DNA of 64,000 nt from Psychrobacter fulvigenes (GCF_904846155.1 NZ_CAJGZP010000001.1:2604001-2668000), one strand, 5' to 3'; shown: positions 44,773-55,408, counted from the first letter of the stretch. Numbers and translations are program-made. Notes: generated by a model not told the origin, from the sequence alone.

Positions 44773-46604
44773 TAGGTACGCTCCCCCTTGGCTAACCACA
44801 TATCACGCATTGTTTGTCCAGCGATTTGCATTGGATACACATGCTCATCGGGATCAATGATGACATCAATAAATACCAGCTTATCTTTGATAGCCATTGC
44901 TTCAGCTAACTGCTCTTCCATTTTTTCAGGATCAGTGATCTTGATACCCACATGACCATAGCTTTCTGCCAACTTGACAAAATCTGGTAATGATTCCATA
45001 TAAGAGTGTGCACGGCGGCCTTCATAAAGCATGTCTTGCCACTGGCTTACCATGCCAAGTTGCGCATTATTTAAGTTTAGAATCTTAACAGGCAAACTGT
45101 ACTGGAAGCAGGTAGAAAGCTCTTGAATATTCATTTGAATCGAGCCCTCACCTGTAATACATACGACATCTCGCTCAGGTCTAACAAGCTTGGCTGCCAT
45201 TGCATAAGGTAAACCAACACCCATGGTACCAAGGCCACCTGAGTTAAGCCACTGACGCGGCTCATTATACGTGTAGTACAGCGCAGCAAACATTTGATGC
45301 TGTCCGACATCACTGGTAATAATCGCATTACTTTCAGTGATCTTACATAAGGTCTGAACAACGTTTTGTGGCTTAATACCATTCTCAGTATTGGTGTCAT
45401 AGCGTAGACCATGGCGCTTGCGCCATTCATTAATCTGCGCCCACCAATCCAACAACGCGTGTTGATCTAACTCTTTATCATCGCCAACTATCTCTAACAT
45501 ATCAGTAAGGACAGATTTGACGTCACCAACGATAGGAATGTGCGCCGTAACCGTTTTGGAGATCGAAGTTGGATCAATATCAATATGAATGATGGTAGCG
45601 TTTGGACAGAATTTTTTGACGTTATTGGTCACGCGGTCATCAAAGCGCGCCCCAACTGCCAAGATAACGTCCGAATGGTGCATAGTCATGTTAGCTTCAT
45701 AAGTGCCATGCATTCCTAGCATACCTACGAACTGACGATCAGAGCCTGGAAAGGCACCAAGTCCCATCAGAGTATTGGTCACTGGCAAGTTCAACTTATG
45801 AGCAAGGCTTGTCAGTTCTTTATGGGCGTTACCCAAAACCACACCGCCGCCCGAATAAATTATTGGGCGCTTAGCAGCCAATAGCGTTTCAATGGCTTTT
45901 TTGATCTGACCACCATGACCCTTAACTGATGGCTGATAAGAGCGCATGAATACTTCTTTTGGATATTCGTAAGCGTACTTTTCGTTAGGCGCTGTCATAT
46001 CCTTAGGTACATCAATCATGACAGGACCTGGACGGCCAGACTGCGCAATGTGAAAGGCTTTTTTTACGATCGTTGGGATTTCACTAGCATGGCGCACCTG
46101 AAAACTGTGCTTAACGATAGGACGCGAAACACCAACCATGTCAGTTTCTTGGAAAGCATCTTCACCAATTAAGCTACTAGGCACCTGCCCTGCAATCACA
46201 ACCATCGGAATTGAATCCATAAAGGCCGTAGCAATAGCAGTTACTGTATTGGTAGCGCCTGGTCCAGAGGTCGCTAATACAACGCCAGTGTTGCCCGTTA
46301 CTCGTGAGTAAGCATCTGCCATATGACCAGCAGCTTGCTCATGGCGCACTAAGATGTGCTCAATGTCATCCTGCTGGAATAGAGCATCATAAATATGTAA
46401 TACAGCACCGCCTGGATAACCAAAGATATACTCGACACCTTCATCGGTTAACGACTGGACCAGCATTTCAGCGCCGGATAGCATCACAGGCTCTGCACTA
46501 CCCTCTGCAATCAGCTGTTGTTTTTTATCGAAATTTTTGGCGGCATTACCCGTCTGGGGATGTCCGGTCATGTTCGGACTCTGCGTGGTTTGCGTCACTG
46601 TCAT
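44772..46604 (-). CDS. ilvI: Acetolactate synthase large (catalytic) subunit
   Basis: About 610 residues, some 35 longer at the N-terminus than E. coli IlvI. A thiamine-diphosphate enzyme: [16 protein letters not shown] (N-domain), the catalytic Glu in [16 protein letters not shown], and the ThDP-Mg motif [15 protein letters not shown] with [14 protein letters not shown]. The AAAAAAAGG run lies very close to ATG 46604; GTG 46607 and a GTG at 46598 with better spacing are alternatives. First gene of ilvIHC, with a 957-base gene-free region upstream. Confidence 0.95.
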   Translation of the reverse strand: MTVTQTTQSPNMTGHPQTGNAAKNFDKKQQLIAEGSAEPVMLSGAEMLVQSLTDEGVEYIFGYPGGAVLHIYDALFQQDDIEHILVRHEQAAGHMADAYSRVTGNTGVVLATSGPGATNTVTAIATAFMDSIPMVVIAGQVPSSLIGEDAFQETDMVGVSRPIVKHSFQVRHASEIPTIVKKAFHIAQSGRPGPVMIDVPKDMTAPNEKYAYEYPKEVFMRSYQPSVKGHGGQIKKAIETLLAAKRPIIYSGGGVVLGNAHKELTSLAHKLNLPVTNTLMGLGAFPGSDRQFVGMLGMHGTYEANMTMHHSDVILAVGARFDDRVTNNVKKFCPNATIIHIDIDPTSISKTVTAHIPIVGDVKSVLTDMLEIVGDDKELDQHALLDWWAQINEWRKRHGLRYDTNTENGIKPQNVVQTLCKITESNAIITSDVGQHQMFAALYYTYNEPRQWLNSGGLGTMGVGLPYAMAAKLVRPERDVVCITGEGSIQMNIQELSTCFQYSLPVKILNLNNAQLGMVSQWQDMLYEGRRAHSYMESLPDFVKLAESYGHVGIKITDPEKMEEQLAEAMAIKDKLVFIDVIIDPDEHVYPMQIAGQTMRDMWLAKGERT

Positions 46605-47056
46605 CACCTTTTTTTGCGGCGCGAACAGGCATCAGGTTTATTAAGTTTCAGTGTTTACGACAGAGCGTAACCTTCTACTTATAAAAGCTGTTTACCGGTT
46701 GTTGTCCATATCAAGAATATGTGCCCACTAAGCCAAAGTACAGCTGACAAGGCAGCAGAATACTTAAACATAGCAATTTAGATGGTCAGCGTTAGCTTTG
46801 ATAGGAGTACAGGAGTTTATCGACATACAGTGACAAGATGCGGGTGCATCTGCAAAAAGGAAGTTATTATCTCTCATAAGCGCCGAAGCGCATAATGATG
46901 CATATATGACAACAAGCTAAGACTGATATAAAAAAATAGCACTGAGCAAACATCACTCAATGTAGCGTGGATTAACTTAACTCGCCCGCTTTCACTATCT
47001 ATTTATATTTAAAACATCTTAGAAGTATCACCCAAGCTTAAATGGCACCTGAGCTA

Positions 47057-47088
47057 CCTTATCAGGATAGCGCCTTGTCAGGATAGCG
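47057..47088. repeat. Tandem 16-bp repeat
   Basis: CCTTATCAGGATAGCG (47057-47072) is followed directly by CCTTGTCAGGATAGCG (47073-47088), one mismatch. Confidence 0.85.
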
Positions 47089-47458
47089 ATTGGTAAAAAG
47101 CATATTTAGCGTCGCCTTTTACCTATCAACAGGTTTTATGCTTGGTACATCAAAAATAATAAGTTTACCTTAGTCATTGTAGACCGATAAGTCCGGAGAC
47201 AATAAGCACTACTTCAGACAGCTGCCGTGATGACCGCTATCCTTGCAATGTCATTATCACAAAGAAAATAAAACTACAAAGCTACTGATAAGCAACCAGT
47301 AGTGGTTATTTTCAAGTGCTACGGCAATATCATAAAAGCCGCTCACTGACCAATCAACTGCTATTATCTTCGATGGTTTTGACCCTATTGTCAAGAAAAA
47401 CTTGTGAATCCCATTACTAACTATTGGTTATTAAATAATATGCATTCATAAGCATTTT

Positions 47459-47486
47459 TTGCTAGAATCACCCTATATTGTATTAT
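47459..47486 (+). promoter_or_regulatory. Promoter of the DUF4124 gene
   Basis: TTGCTA (47459-47464), 16-bp spacer, TATTAT (47481-47486), 78 bases before the ATG. Confidence 0.55.
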
Positions 47487-47564
47487 CATTGTAAGTTTAC
47501 ATAGCAAGACGTTTATGAAGTGTTAAGAACGCTTGTTCTTTAATCGGTCAAAAGGATTATTAGC

Positions 47565-48065
47565 ATGACTTCTCTATCTATGTTAAATACCGCCACCAAG
47601 CTGTTTGTTGGATTTATAGCTGCCTGCATGTTCGCTCTTTCCATGAATGCCAGTCATGCCATTCAGGTTTATAAATCTATTGGCGCCCATGGTGAAGTAA
47701 AATACAGCCAACATGCGCCGTTAAATGGCAATAATGTTGAAGTCATCGAGTTTCGTAGTGATGGTCGTCAAACGAGTCCTGGACAAATGGCTGGCAAGAC
47801 AGATCCTAATCAAGGCAATGCACCAAACGCAGAAGAACAACGAGTGGCGCAGCTAGAGGCGCGTATTAAAGAGCAAGAAGCACAAGCTAATGCTCAGCGC
47901 TGTCAGTCGCTACGTAGTAACTTAACCAATCTTAACGTTGGTGGACGCATTTATGAGATGGATGCCAATGGTAAGCGCCAGTATCTAGATAGCCGTGAGA
48001 TTGAGCTTAAGCGTGAGCGCGTACAACAGGCGATCAACCAGTACTGCACAGGCTCTACGACTTAA
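47565..48065 (+). CDS. DUF4124 family exported protein
   Basis: 166 residues. A signal peptide is clear: hydrophobic LFVGFIAACMFALSM then NASHA near residue 32. The mature N-terminus IQVYKSIGAHGEVKYSQHAP is the DUF4124 motif. A predicted coiled coil rich in Glu, Gln and Ala (EEQRVAQLEARIKEQEAQ) and two cysteines follow. Function unknown; probably periplasmic. AAAGGATTATT precedes the ATG. Confidence 0.88.
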   Translation: MTSLSMLNTATKLFVGFIAACMFALSMNASHAIQVYKSIGAHGEVKYSQHAPLNGNNVEVIEFRSDGRQTSPGQMAGKTDPNQGNAPNAEEQRVAQLEARIKEQEAQANAQRCQSLRSNLTNLNVGGRIYEMDANGKRQYLDSREIELKRERVQQAINQYCTGSTT

Positions 48066-48122
48066 TAGCTGATTAAACCCTCACTGCCACTGCTAAAATC
48101 AGTTGCCGTTAATTAACTCACT

Positions 48123-49898
48123 TTACGTGGTTATTAATTGCATAACATGACGAATGGCGGCGGGCATATCTTGTGCTTGCAGCCCACGTTGCCCCACTAA
48201 TAAAGGTAAATGATTACTAATACTGTTATTAGAATCAACATCCTGTTGATTGACCAGTATATCTCCTGCTAATCCATGAATGAGTACCGCTTGCTGTAAG
48301 CTGCCCTGTTCAGCACTGAAGTCTTTCTGAGCCAACAAGCCAGCAATCACTCCAGATAGCACATCCCCCATACCAGCAGAGGCCATGCCAGCATTACCGA
48401 CAGCGCTGACGTAGATTTCATTTTGCGTCAGTACTAATGACCCCGCTCCCTTCAGCACCCAATGACCACCATAGATATCAGCACACTGCTGTATGGCAGA
48501 CAGCCGATCATTCTCTATGGTACTAATCTTTTGATCTAACAGCCTTGCTGCCTCGCCGCTATGCGGGGTTAAGCAAACTGGATACTCTCTACTGTAGTCT
48601 CGCAATTGAGCGACCAACGCATGATCATTTCTTTGCAATGAAGCTAAGTGATATAGTCCATCAGCATCAATGACTATGGACTTTTTTTCTTCTATGGCAG
48701 CTTGCAAGTAACTGATAAATAAAGCTTGTGCAGTGTCATCACGGCCAAATCCCATACCAATAGCAATCACATTAACCTCTGTAAGCAGGTTTTTGACACC
48801 ATCCTGATCGTGCAAGTCAATCGTCATAGCATCAGGCAACGAGGTAAGCAGCGCCCCATGGAAGGCATCATGACAGGCGACCGTTATCTTGCCAGCCCCA
48901 GTAGCCATTGCACTGGCAGAGGATAGAATTGCTGCACCGCCCATACCTTGCGATCCATCAATCCGATTGCCTCCAATGATCAACACATGACCATAGCTGC
49001 CCTTATAGCTGTTTTGTCGACGCGGAGATAAAGGCTGAGGCTCAGTCAGTAAGGTGGCGACCGGCTTAGTGTGATTATTGATGTCATAAGGTATCAGAGG
49101 TATATCAATGACCTCGCCAGCATAGTCCATCCCATCCTTGGTATGCAGACCAAACTTACGTGCTATCAAGCATAATGTCACATCGGCCTGAATGGCAAGA
49201 TGCCCAAAGACTTGTCCTGTAGACGCCACTAAGCCACTAGGAACATCTACAGCAACGACCAACGCACCAGCTTGCTGAGCAGCATTATTGAATGTTTTGA
49301 TGGCTTGCTCGTAGATTCCAGTCGGTGCGCGTTTTAATCCTATCCCAAATATGGCGTCTATATAAAAATCTGCTTGTAACGCTTGCTGACAATCATCGCT
49401 CTCAGAGTAAGGGCTGTCTTCAAAACGCTGGTAAACGCTATTGGCAGCTAATGCGATATACTGTGCTTTGACTGAATCAGGTACTGAGGTATCTGTATCG
49501 TCTTTAGATGTTTTATTATGATTAATATCGTCGATACCAACGGTTATGATTTGCACCCGCCAACCAGCCTGCTGTAGGTAATGAGCGATCAACCAGCCAT
49601 CACCGCCATTATTACCATGACCTACCCATACACAGGCTCGTGGCTGTCGATTTGAGTCTCGATACCTATTACCTGTACCTGTCGCCCAATTTTTTTGCTT
49701 GCATGATAGTGGCCAATGATGATTGAGCTTTATAATATGCTGCGTCATTTGCCATGCCGCTTGTTGCATGAGTGCAAAGCTACTATACCCTTGCGCAAAC
49801 CAGTCTTGCTCTATAGCATATACTTGCTGGCTGCTATATAAAGCGATGGGCTGTGATGCACGATTAGCGTCTGCAAAGAGTGACATTTGTGTTAGCAT
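48123..49898 (-). CDS. nnr: Bifunctional NAD(P)H-hydrate repair enzyme
   Basis: 591 residues with two domains. The N-terminal YjeF_N epimerase (about 1-270) has VWVGHGNNGGDGWLIAHYL and VAVDVPSGL, and interconverts R and S NAD(P)HX. The C-terminal ribokinase-like dehydratase has GSYGHVLIIGG, CLTPHSGEAARLL and NAGMASAGMGDVLSGVIAGL, and restores NAD(P)H using ADP. It is longer than the E. coli protein (about 515) through loop insertions in the first domain. It is divergent from queG, as in many gammaproteobacteria. Confidence 0.95.
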   Translation of the reverse strand: MLTQMSLFADANRASQPIALYSSQQVYAIEQDWFAQGYSSFALMQQAAWQMTQHIIKLNHHWPLSCKQKNWATGTGNRYRDSNRQPRACVWVGHGNNGGDGWLIAHYLQQAGWRVQIITVGIDDINHNKTSKDDTDTSVPDSVKAQYIALAANSVYQRFEDSPYSESDDCQQALQADFYIDAIFGIGLKRAPTGIYEQAIKTFNNAAQQAGALVVAVDVPSGLVASTGQVFGHLAIQADVTLCLIARKFGLHTKDGMDYAGEVIDIPLIPYDINNHTKPVATLLTEPQPLSPRRQNSYKGSYGHVLIIGGNRIDGSQGMGGAAILSSASAMATGAGKITVACHDAFHGALLTSLPDAMTIDLHDQDGVKNLLTEVNVIAIGMGFGRDDTAQALFISYLQAAIEEKKSIVIDADGLYHLASLQRNDHALVAQLRDYSREYPVCLTPHSGEAARLLDQKISTIENDRLSAIQQCADIYGGHWVLKGAGSLVLTQNEIYVSAVGNAGMASAGMGDVLSGVIAGLLAQKDFSAEQGSLQQAVLIHGLAGDILVNQQDVDSNNSISNHLPLLVGQRGLQAQDMPAAIRHVMQLITT

Positions 49899-50056
49899 AA
49901 TTATTCCTTTTTTATCGCTTTAATTTATATATATGCTCTTAGTCATCTAGCTTATCATAATGATATTCATCTCATATTCTTTCTTGAGAGCTCACCGCTT
50001 AAATTTAGTTTCTTGAACATAACTGCCCTCTCTTCACAATATTAGTAAAAACCTTT

Positions 50057-51304
50057 ATGAATAAAAAAACTCAAGTGCCTAATAAATCGAGCGATATTCA
50101 TCCAGATAGTTTTCGGGATAATATTCATGACAGCTCTCAGGATGACGCTCACGACAATATCTCTGTCGTTAATATTCATAATCCAACTTTTACCACGGCA
50201 GAAGACGTTAAGCACTGGATTAAGGCACAAGCAAAATTACTGGGGTTTGCAGATTGCGGCTTTCTATCCGTACATCATCCTTTATTCCAACAGCAAATCG
50301 AACCGTTACAGCGCTGGCTAGACAAAGGCTATGAAGGCCAATTGCAGTTTATGCATAACAACCACGAACTCAGAGCACATCCAGAGCAGTTGGTTGCAGG
50401 TGCTAAAACCATTATCAGCGTCCGTATGGACTATCTAACCCAAACGCCCAAACCACGATCCGTCACAGACAATGACCTACCCAACAATGCCATTATCGCT
50501 CGCTACGCTCGGGGACGTGACTATCATAAAACCATGCGGGGTCGCTTGAAGCAGTTGGCCTTAAAAATCGAGGAAATGCTTCCTGAGTGGCAACAGTTAA
50601 ATATAGGCGCGAAGACGGACTTTGTCTTTCGGCCATTTAGTGACTCTGCACCCATTTTTGAGCGTCCAATAGCAGATGCAGTGGGACTTGGCTGGACCGG
50701 TAAGCACACTCTATTACTCAACAAACAAGCTGGCTCGTTTTTTGTCTTAGGTGAGCTGTTTACCAGTCTAGAATTACCTGACGATGAGCCTGTCGCTGCT
50801 CACTGCGGTAGTTGTAGCGCTTGTATTGATATTTGCCCTACTCAAGCCATTGTTGCACCTTACGAGCTCAATGCCGCTGCCTGCATCTCTTATTTGACCA
50901 TAGAACATAAAGGATCTATTGACACAAAATATCGCCGCGCCATAGGTAATCGTGTTTTTGGCTGTGATGATTGTCAGCTCATCTGCCCATGGAATCGCTA
51001 TGCTAGAATAACTTCAGTAGAGGATTTCGCGCCCAGACATAAGCTTGATGATATCAGCCTACTTGAGCTATGGCAGTGGAAAGAGTCTGACTTTCTGAAC
51101 AACACCCAAGGTAGCCCTCTCAGGCGCACAGGTTATGTGAGTTTTTTACGCAATATTGCGATTGGTCTTGGCAACGCGAATGCCAGTTTTGAAGTTATTG
51201 CTCAATTACAATCAAAGCTAGGCTTACATAGTGCCATGCTTGACGAACACATTAACTGGGCTTTAGCTGAGCAACGCGAGAAACTAAAAACTGCCAACCT
51301 ATAG
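50057..51304 (+). CDS. queG: tRNA epoxyqueuosine(34) reductase
   Basis: 415 residues. QueG reduces epoxyqueuosine to queuosine at the tRNA wobble position using cobalamin and two [4Fe-4S] clusters. Cluster motifs are CGSCSACIDICP (near residue 252) and CDDCQLICPWN (near residue 309). RYARGRDYHKTMRGRL and GWTGKHTLLLN are family blocks in the cobalamin domain. The first 40 residues are an unusual polar, Asp/His-rich extension. No clear ribosome-binding site precedes the ATG. Confidence 0.95.
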   Translation: MNKKTQVPNKSSDIHPDSFRDNIHDSSQDDAHDNISVVNIHNPTFTTAEDVKHWIKAQAKLLGFADCGFLSVHHPLFQQQIEPLQRWLDKGYEGQLQFMHNNHELRAHPEQLVAGAKTIISVRMDYLTQTPKPRSVTDNDLPNNAIIARYARGRDYHKTMRGRLKQLALKIEEMLPEWQQLNIGAKTDFVFRPFSDSAPIFERPIADAVGLGWTGKHTLLLNKQAGSFFVLGELFTSLELPDDEPVAAHCGSCSACIDICPTQAIVAPYELNAAACISYLTIEHKGSIDTKYRRAIGNRVFGCDDCQLICPWNRYARITSVEDFAPRHKLDDISLLELWQWKESDFLNNTQGSPLRRTGYVSFLRNIAIGLGNANASFEVIAQLQSKLGLHSAMLDEHINWALAEQREKLKTANL

Positions 51305-51350
51305 TTTTATTTTTACAAAAGTTTTAAGTCTTCATAGTAAATCAGCCAAT

Positions 51351-51380
51351 AAAAAACGCCTCTTATCTAAGAAGCGTTTT
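51351..51380. terminator. Bidirectional terminator between queG and kbp
   Basis: AAAACGC (51353-51359) pairs with GCGTTTT (51374-51380) with an inner TCT/AGA. The A run gives a T tract for kbp on the leftward strand. Confidence 0.78.
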
Positions 51381-51438
51381 GATTAAGATGTATTCTTATG
51401 CGTATAAAGCAGTATTTTATAAATTAATCCAACTCATA

Positions 51439-51948
51439 TTATGGCTTTGGAATACGCAATACTTGGCCAGGATAAATCTTATCTGGATCAGATAGCATCG
51501 GCTTATTGGCTTCAAATATCTTCATATAATCATTCGCTGAACCATAAACTTCTTGGGCAATCTTTGACAGACTATCACCAGATTTCACAGTATACATGGT
51601 AGATTCAGGTGCATCTTCTTCAATATCGATATTATCAATAACTTTTGCTACGTGCTGGACGTTACCGATAGCAATAATGGCTTTTTCGCGATCCGCTTGT
51701 GTCTTAGCATTACCACTAATCTCCGCGGTATCAGTAGAACCATTATATTTAACTTTTAAGTTTTTGATATTGAGGTTTTGCTGTTGAATGCGACGCAGTA
51801 AGACATTGGCCACTGACTGTGCTGACGGCTCGCTGTCTTTCACCTGTGTATCAGCGGACGCCTTAGTTTCTGATTTTGCGTCATGTTTAGCATCATCACG
51901 GTTAAAAACCTTATCACCAATATCTTTTGCAAAACTAAATATACCCAT
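51439..51948 (-). CDS. kbp: BON and LysM domain protein (Kbp/YgaU)
   Basis: 169 residues. It starts MGIFSFAKDIGDKVF, as in E. coli Kbp, has a charged linker (about 20-45), a BON domain (about 46-110, NLKVKYNGSTDTAEISGNA), and a C-terminal LysM domain (YTVKSGDSLSKIAQEVYGS, PGQVLRIPKP). E. coli Kbp is a cytoplasmic potassium-binding protein. AGGAGTGG lies before the ATG. No signal peptide is present, consistent with that location. Confidence 0.92.
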   Translation of the reverse strand: MGIFSFAKDIGDKVFNRDDAKHDAKSETKASADTQVKDSEPSAQSVANVLLRRIQQQNLNIKNLKVKYNGSTDTAEISGNAKTQADREKAIIAIGNVQHVAKVIDNIDIEEDAPESTMYTVKSGDSLSKIAQEVYGSANDYMKIFEANKPMLSDPDKIYPGQVLRIPKP

Positions 51949-52348
51949 ATAACCACTCCTTAAAGTATTATTATTTATCGATTTTCATTGTTGTTGACTG
52001 TAATAGGGATAACTTTTATTTATCGCTATTCATTACGAGTATAACAAAGCTAGGACGTTTGCATAGTAGAGGGTATGTTGAATAATGTTAAATTTACATA
52101 ATATATGTTAATAGCTTGGGTCACAGAGTATAGAAACTGGCTAACCAATATTCGTTGTACTAAAATATTCATTATACTAAACAGGTAGACTGCATAGTTG
52201 AGATCATGGCTATACAACCCATAAAAAAAACCGCCTATCTCCAAAGATAAGCGGTTTAATAAAATCTGCTATAACTGATTCACTATTTTATTACTACTAA
52301 ATATGCTGTAGTTATTTTATTGCGAAAAAGCTATATGACAACAGCCAA
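51949..52348. other. Intergenic region between kbp and acpP
   Basis: 400 A/T-rich bases with the acpP terminator at 52223-52257 and otherwise no gene or recognisable element. Confidence 0.5.
52223..52257 (-). terminator. Terminator of acpP (fab cluster)
   Basis: AAACCGC and TATCT (52228-52240) pair with AGATA and GCGGTTT (52245-52257), one mismatch, four-base loop, running into eight T on the leftward strand. Confidence 0.88.
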
Positions 52349-52585
52349 TTATAACTGGGCTTGTACGTAGTCAATTGCTTTTTGAACAGTAGTCAATTCT
52401 GCTGAATCTTCATCAGGAATAGTGATACCAAAATCACTTTCAAATGACATAACCAGCTCTACCAAATCTAGTGAGTCTGCACCTAAGTCTTCCATAAAAG
52501 AAGCATCATTGTTGACGTCTTCGACGTTCATGCCCAATTGCTCTGCTACAGCAGACTTTACTCTTAGCTCAGTATCATTACTCAT
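52349..52585 (-). CDS. acpP: Acyl carrier protein
   Basis: 78 residues, acidic. The phosphopantetheine serine is in [12 protein letters not shown] (Ser38). AcpP carries growing acyl chains in type II fatty acid synthesis. GGGAG stands before the ATG. It is downstream of fabG by 295 bases, long enough for its own promoter, which fits its high expression. Confidence 0.98.
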   Translation of the reverse strand: MSNDTELRVKSAVAEQLGMNVEDVNNDASFMEDLGADSLDLVELVMSFESDFGITIPDEDSAELTTVQKAIDYVQAQL

Positions 52586-52880
52586 AAAGATTACTCCCTT
52601 TTTATATATTAATTTTAAAGTTGCTATTTTAGCTATATTATCAGCTGATGACGTGATATAGAATGCGGTTTATTATGTCAGCAGTTTGACTCTAACACAC
52701 TATAACCAGTGTTGCATTTCATTTGATGTCTAATAGAGCCCTAATACAATACAGGCTGACGACATAAAAGCATTCATTATTATAACAGTATTTATTAGAG
52801 TTTACACTCGTTCACACAGTTTTTTATTAACCAAATGTAAAGCTGTCTTTTATAGCCATACGTTTTATATGCGTATGGTG

Positions 52881-53609
52881 CTACATGTACATACCACCAT
52901 TTACGGGTATCACTGCCCCTGTAATATAACTGGCTTCATCACTTGCCAAAAACAGTACGGCTGCAGCGATATCTTCTGGTTGTCCCAAACGTCCGATAGG
53001 GACAGCATCAAGCATCGAATTGAGCAGACGCTCGTCTAGCTCATCTGTCATATCGGTCTCGATTAGACCAGGAGCGACACAGTTGATAGTGACTTGGCGT
53101 GAGCCTATCTCGCGCGCGAGCGTACGACTAAAGCCTTCGACACCAGCCTTGGTAGCCGCATAGTTAGACTGCCCAGCATTACCCATTTGCGCAACGACTG
53201 AACTGATATTGATAATGCGACCACGGCGCGCTTTCATCATCCCGCGTACCGCCCGCTTACTCATCCGATAGACTGAAGTTAAGTTGGTATCGACCACACT
53301 GTCCCAGTCCTCGTCTTTCATACGCATCAGCAGCCCATCTTGCGTGATACCAGCGTTGTTTACCAATACTTGTACCGCACCATAGACGCTTTCAATCTCT
53401 TCAAACAGCTTATCAATTTGCGCGCCATCGCGAACGTCTAATACCCGTCCAATACCGCCAGCATCATGCAAATATTCATCAATAAGCGCAGCGCCTTTTT
53501 CTGTGGTCGCCGTACCAATCACAAAATGCCCTTCTTTGGCAAAGCGTTTGGCCACTGCCTTGCCAATACCGCGACTTGCGCCAGATACTAAAACAATCGT
53601 TCGGCTCAT
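52881..53609 (-). CDS. fabG: 3-oxoacyl-ACP reductase
   Basis: 242 residues, a short-chain dehydrogenase. VSGASRGIGKAVAKRFA is the NADPH loop, NNAGIT follows, and the catalytic tetrad is NISSV with SNYAATKAG. It reduces 3-ketoacyl-ACP in each elongation cycle. Its ATG overlaps the fabD stop (ATGA), so the two are translationally coupled. GAGG precedes the start. Confidence 0.97.
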   Translation of the reverse strand: MSRTIVLVSGASRGIGKAVAKRFAKEGHFVIGTATTEKGAALIDEYLHDAGGIGRVLDVRDGAQIDKLFEEIESVYGAVQVLVNNAGITQDGLLMRMKDEDWDSVVDTNLTSVYRMSKRAVRGMMKARRGRIINISSVVAQMGNAGQSNYAATKAGVEGFSRTLAREIGSRQVTINCVAPGLIETDMTDELDERLLNSMLDAVPIGRLGQPEDIAAAVLFLASDEASYITGAVIPVNGGMYM

Positions 53610-54574
53610 GATAACACCTCCATCAGTTTGTCCATTCGGGCAGGTTTGTCTACAGGATAGCTGGTAATTGGCTGCGCTTGACGCTTGGCCAGATTACTTA
53701 ATACGTTACCACTGCCACATTCAATTAAAATATTTATTTGCTTATCCGCCAACTCTTGCATGGTTTTTGACCATAGTACGGGTTCACTCAGCTGCTCAGT
53801 TAGAGCCTGTTTGATGCCTTGAGTACTGGTCTCAACACGCGCATGGCGATTTTGAATAACAGGAATAGCTGCCTGATCAAACTGGATTTCTGCTAATGCA
53901 TCAGCCAATGCTTGGCTAGCAGGCTCCATCAACGCACAATGAGAAGGTACGCTAACTTTTAGAGGAATGGCTTTTTTGCCCGTATTTTGTACTTTATCAA
54001 TGACAGCATCAACACCGACCGCATTGCCAGATATCACTACTTGACCTGGGCTATTAAAATTCGCGGCACCAACAATAGCATCATCAACATGCTCAGTCGC
54101 CTGCTCACATAGGGTCTCAACTCGGCTGTCTTCTAGTCCCAATACCGCCGCCATAGCAGTATCAATACCCACAACAGCCTCTTGCATCAATTGCCCACGC
54201 TTATGTACCAATCGCACAGCATCAGCAAAAGAGATGACGCCAGCAGCACAAAGCGCACTATATTCACCCAAAGAATGTCCCGCTAGGTAGTGAGGCGCTT
54301 TATCCAGCTTTTGTTGTAGAATACGCCATATCGCAATACTGGCTGTCAATAGTGCTGGCTGAGTATACTGTGTTTGGTTCAGTCGCTCTTCATCCTGACA
54401 GATTGCCCAAAGGTCTTCGCCCAAAGCCTCACTAGCCTCAGCAAACGTATCACGAATCTCTGGATAAAGCTCAGCAAGCTCAGAGGTCATGCCGACCACT
54501 TGCGATCCTTGCCCAGGAAAAATCACTGCAATACGAGGTAGCTGCGCGGTGGTTGTATCGGGTGCAGATGCCAT
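53606..54574 (-). CDS. fabD: Malonyl-CoA:ACP transacylase
   Basis: 322 residues from the ATG at 54574, chosen for AAGGAA eight bases upstream. FPGQGSQ near residue 20 and the nucleophile in AGHSLGEYSALCAAG (Ser about 100) are the acyltransferase signatures, with VSVPSHCALMEPA later giving the catalytic His. It loads malonate on ACP. There is no plsX or fabH between rpmF and this gene. Confidence 0.96.
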   Translation of the reverse strand: MASAPDTTTAQLPRIAVIFPGQGSQVVGMTSELAELYPEIRDTFAEASEALGEDLWAICQDEERLNQTQYTQPALLTASIAIWRILQQKLDKAPHYLAGHSLGEYSALCAAGVISFADAVRLVHKRGQLMQEAVVGIDTAMAAVLGLEDSRVETLCEQATEHVDDAIVGAANFNSPGQVVISGNAVGVDAVIDKVQNTGKKAIPLKVSVPSHCALMEPASQALADALAEIQFDQAAIPVIQNRHARVETSTQGIKQALTEQLSEPVLWSKTMQELADKQINILIECGSGNVLSNLAKRQAQPITSYPVDKPARMDKLMEVLS

Positions 54575-54580
54575 AGCCAA

Positions 54581-55010
54581 TATTCCTTAAATAATTGGAA
54601 ATACCCTAAAGTTAATTAGGTGTTGTTGCATAATATTATTTTAATAAGCCATCAATCATAGCTGATTACTGTCAAACTATACACTGCTGCATGAAGTTTT
54701 TACAGCCAATATCATCATGATGGCACAACTAATGTGGAGAATCATTACAGCTATAGTATAGCCATTTAAGCGCTAAATTAAAGCTTATAGCATAAATATT
54801 AAAATCTTTTCTCAGATACATAAATAGCGTGCAAAGGTAAATTGCAAATAACAAAAAGCCAAGTTATCTGGCTACCGTTAAGTAGCAAAACAACTTGGCT
54901 CTTGTTAGCTTAATATTTATTGCCTATTGATGATAATGCATAAGTGCTGATAGATAGCTGGGCGATTGCTTCCTAGCTCTATCACACCTTTACACTAGTC
55001 AGTCAATAGC
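54581..55010. other. Intergenic region between rpmF and fabD
   Basis: 430 bases where many bacteria carry plsX and fabH. It holds the rpmF terminator (54857-54900) and presumably the fabD promoter, which I could not place with confidence. No relic of a gene is visible. Confidence 0.5.
54853..54900 (-). terminator. Terminator of rpmF
   Basis: AGCCAAGTT (54857-54865) pairs with AACTTGGCT (54892-54900) and encloses a second stem GCTAC/GTAGC. On the leftward strand it is followed by TTTTTGTT. Confidence 0.75.
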
Positions 55011-55193
55011 TTAAGCGTCTTGACTAACTTTGAACAACTGACGACCACGATAAAAACCATCTTTAGTCATATGATGACGACGATGCTTTTCACCAGTGGT
55101 GGCATCTACGCTTAGCTCAGCCACAGTCATATGGTGGTGTGAACGGCGCATGTCACGACGCGAACGGCTTTTACGACTTTTTTGAACAGCCAT
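55011..55193 (-). CDS. rpmF: 50S ribosomal protein L32
   Basis: 60 residues. [20 protein letters not shown] is the L32 start. The zinc-binding cysteines found in many L32 proteins are absent here: this is the zinc-independent form. It follows yceD on the same strand, the standard pairing, with a 318-base gap that contains a probable promoter. Confidence 0.97.
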   Translation of the reverse strand: MAVQKSRKSRSRRDMRRSHHHMTVAELSVDATTGEKHRRHHMTKDGFYRGRQLFKVSQDA

Positions 55194-55408
55194 GATATAG
55201 CTCCTATACTTAAAGGGATAAGCTTAAAATTCAGCTTTAATCGATACTGACAGAGGCTATATAATCACCACAACCTAAGTCCTACGCATCATTAAATAGT
55301 TTGCCAAATGCATTAATAAATGACTAACCAAGGCAGAAATTTATGGATAATTTGCTCAGTCAGCTTTTATCTGCAAGCAGCTTGTTGCCAGAATGCAATA
55401 AACCGGAC

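Larger units (their letters stand above)
46605..47564. other. Long gene-free region between ilvI and the DUF4124 gene
   Basis: About 960 bases, the largest gene-free stretch outside the rRNA operon. It includes a GCGC-TTCG-GCGC mini-hairpin (leftward strand, about 46882-46893), a 16-bp tandem repeat at 47057-47088 and a rightward promoter at 47459-47486. No convincing leader peptide, terminator or known RNA was found. Confidence 0.5.

Noticed and set aside
44772..46604. GEG instead of GDG in the thiamine-diphosphate motif of IlvI as a sign of inactivation
   Set aside because: The same GEGSIQMN form is known in active pseudomonad enzymes, and the rest of the active site is intact.
46689..46781. 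A 30-codon hydrophobic frame upstream of ilvI on the leftward strand, considered as an attenuator leader peptide
   Set aside because: It has no Shine-Dalgarno site, no cluster of Ile, Val or Leu codons and no following terminator/antiterminator hairpins.
54581..55010. A degraded plsX or fabH between rpmF and fabD
   Set aside because: The 430-base gap is too short and shows no coding remnant; absence of these genes at this place is a known arrangement in related genera.
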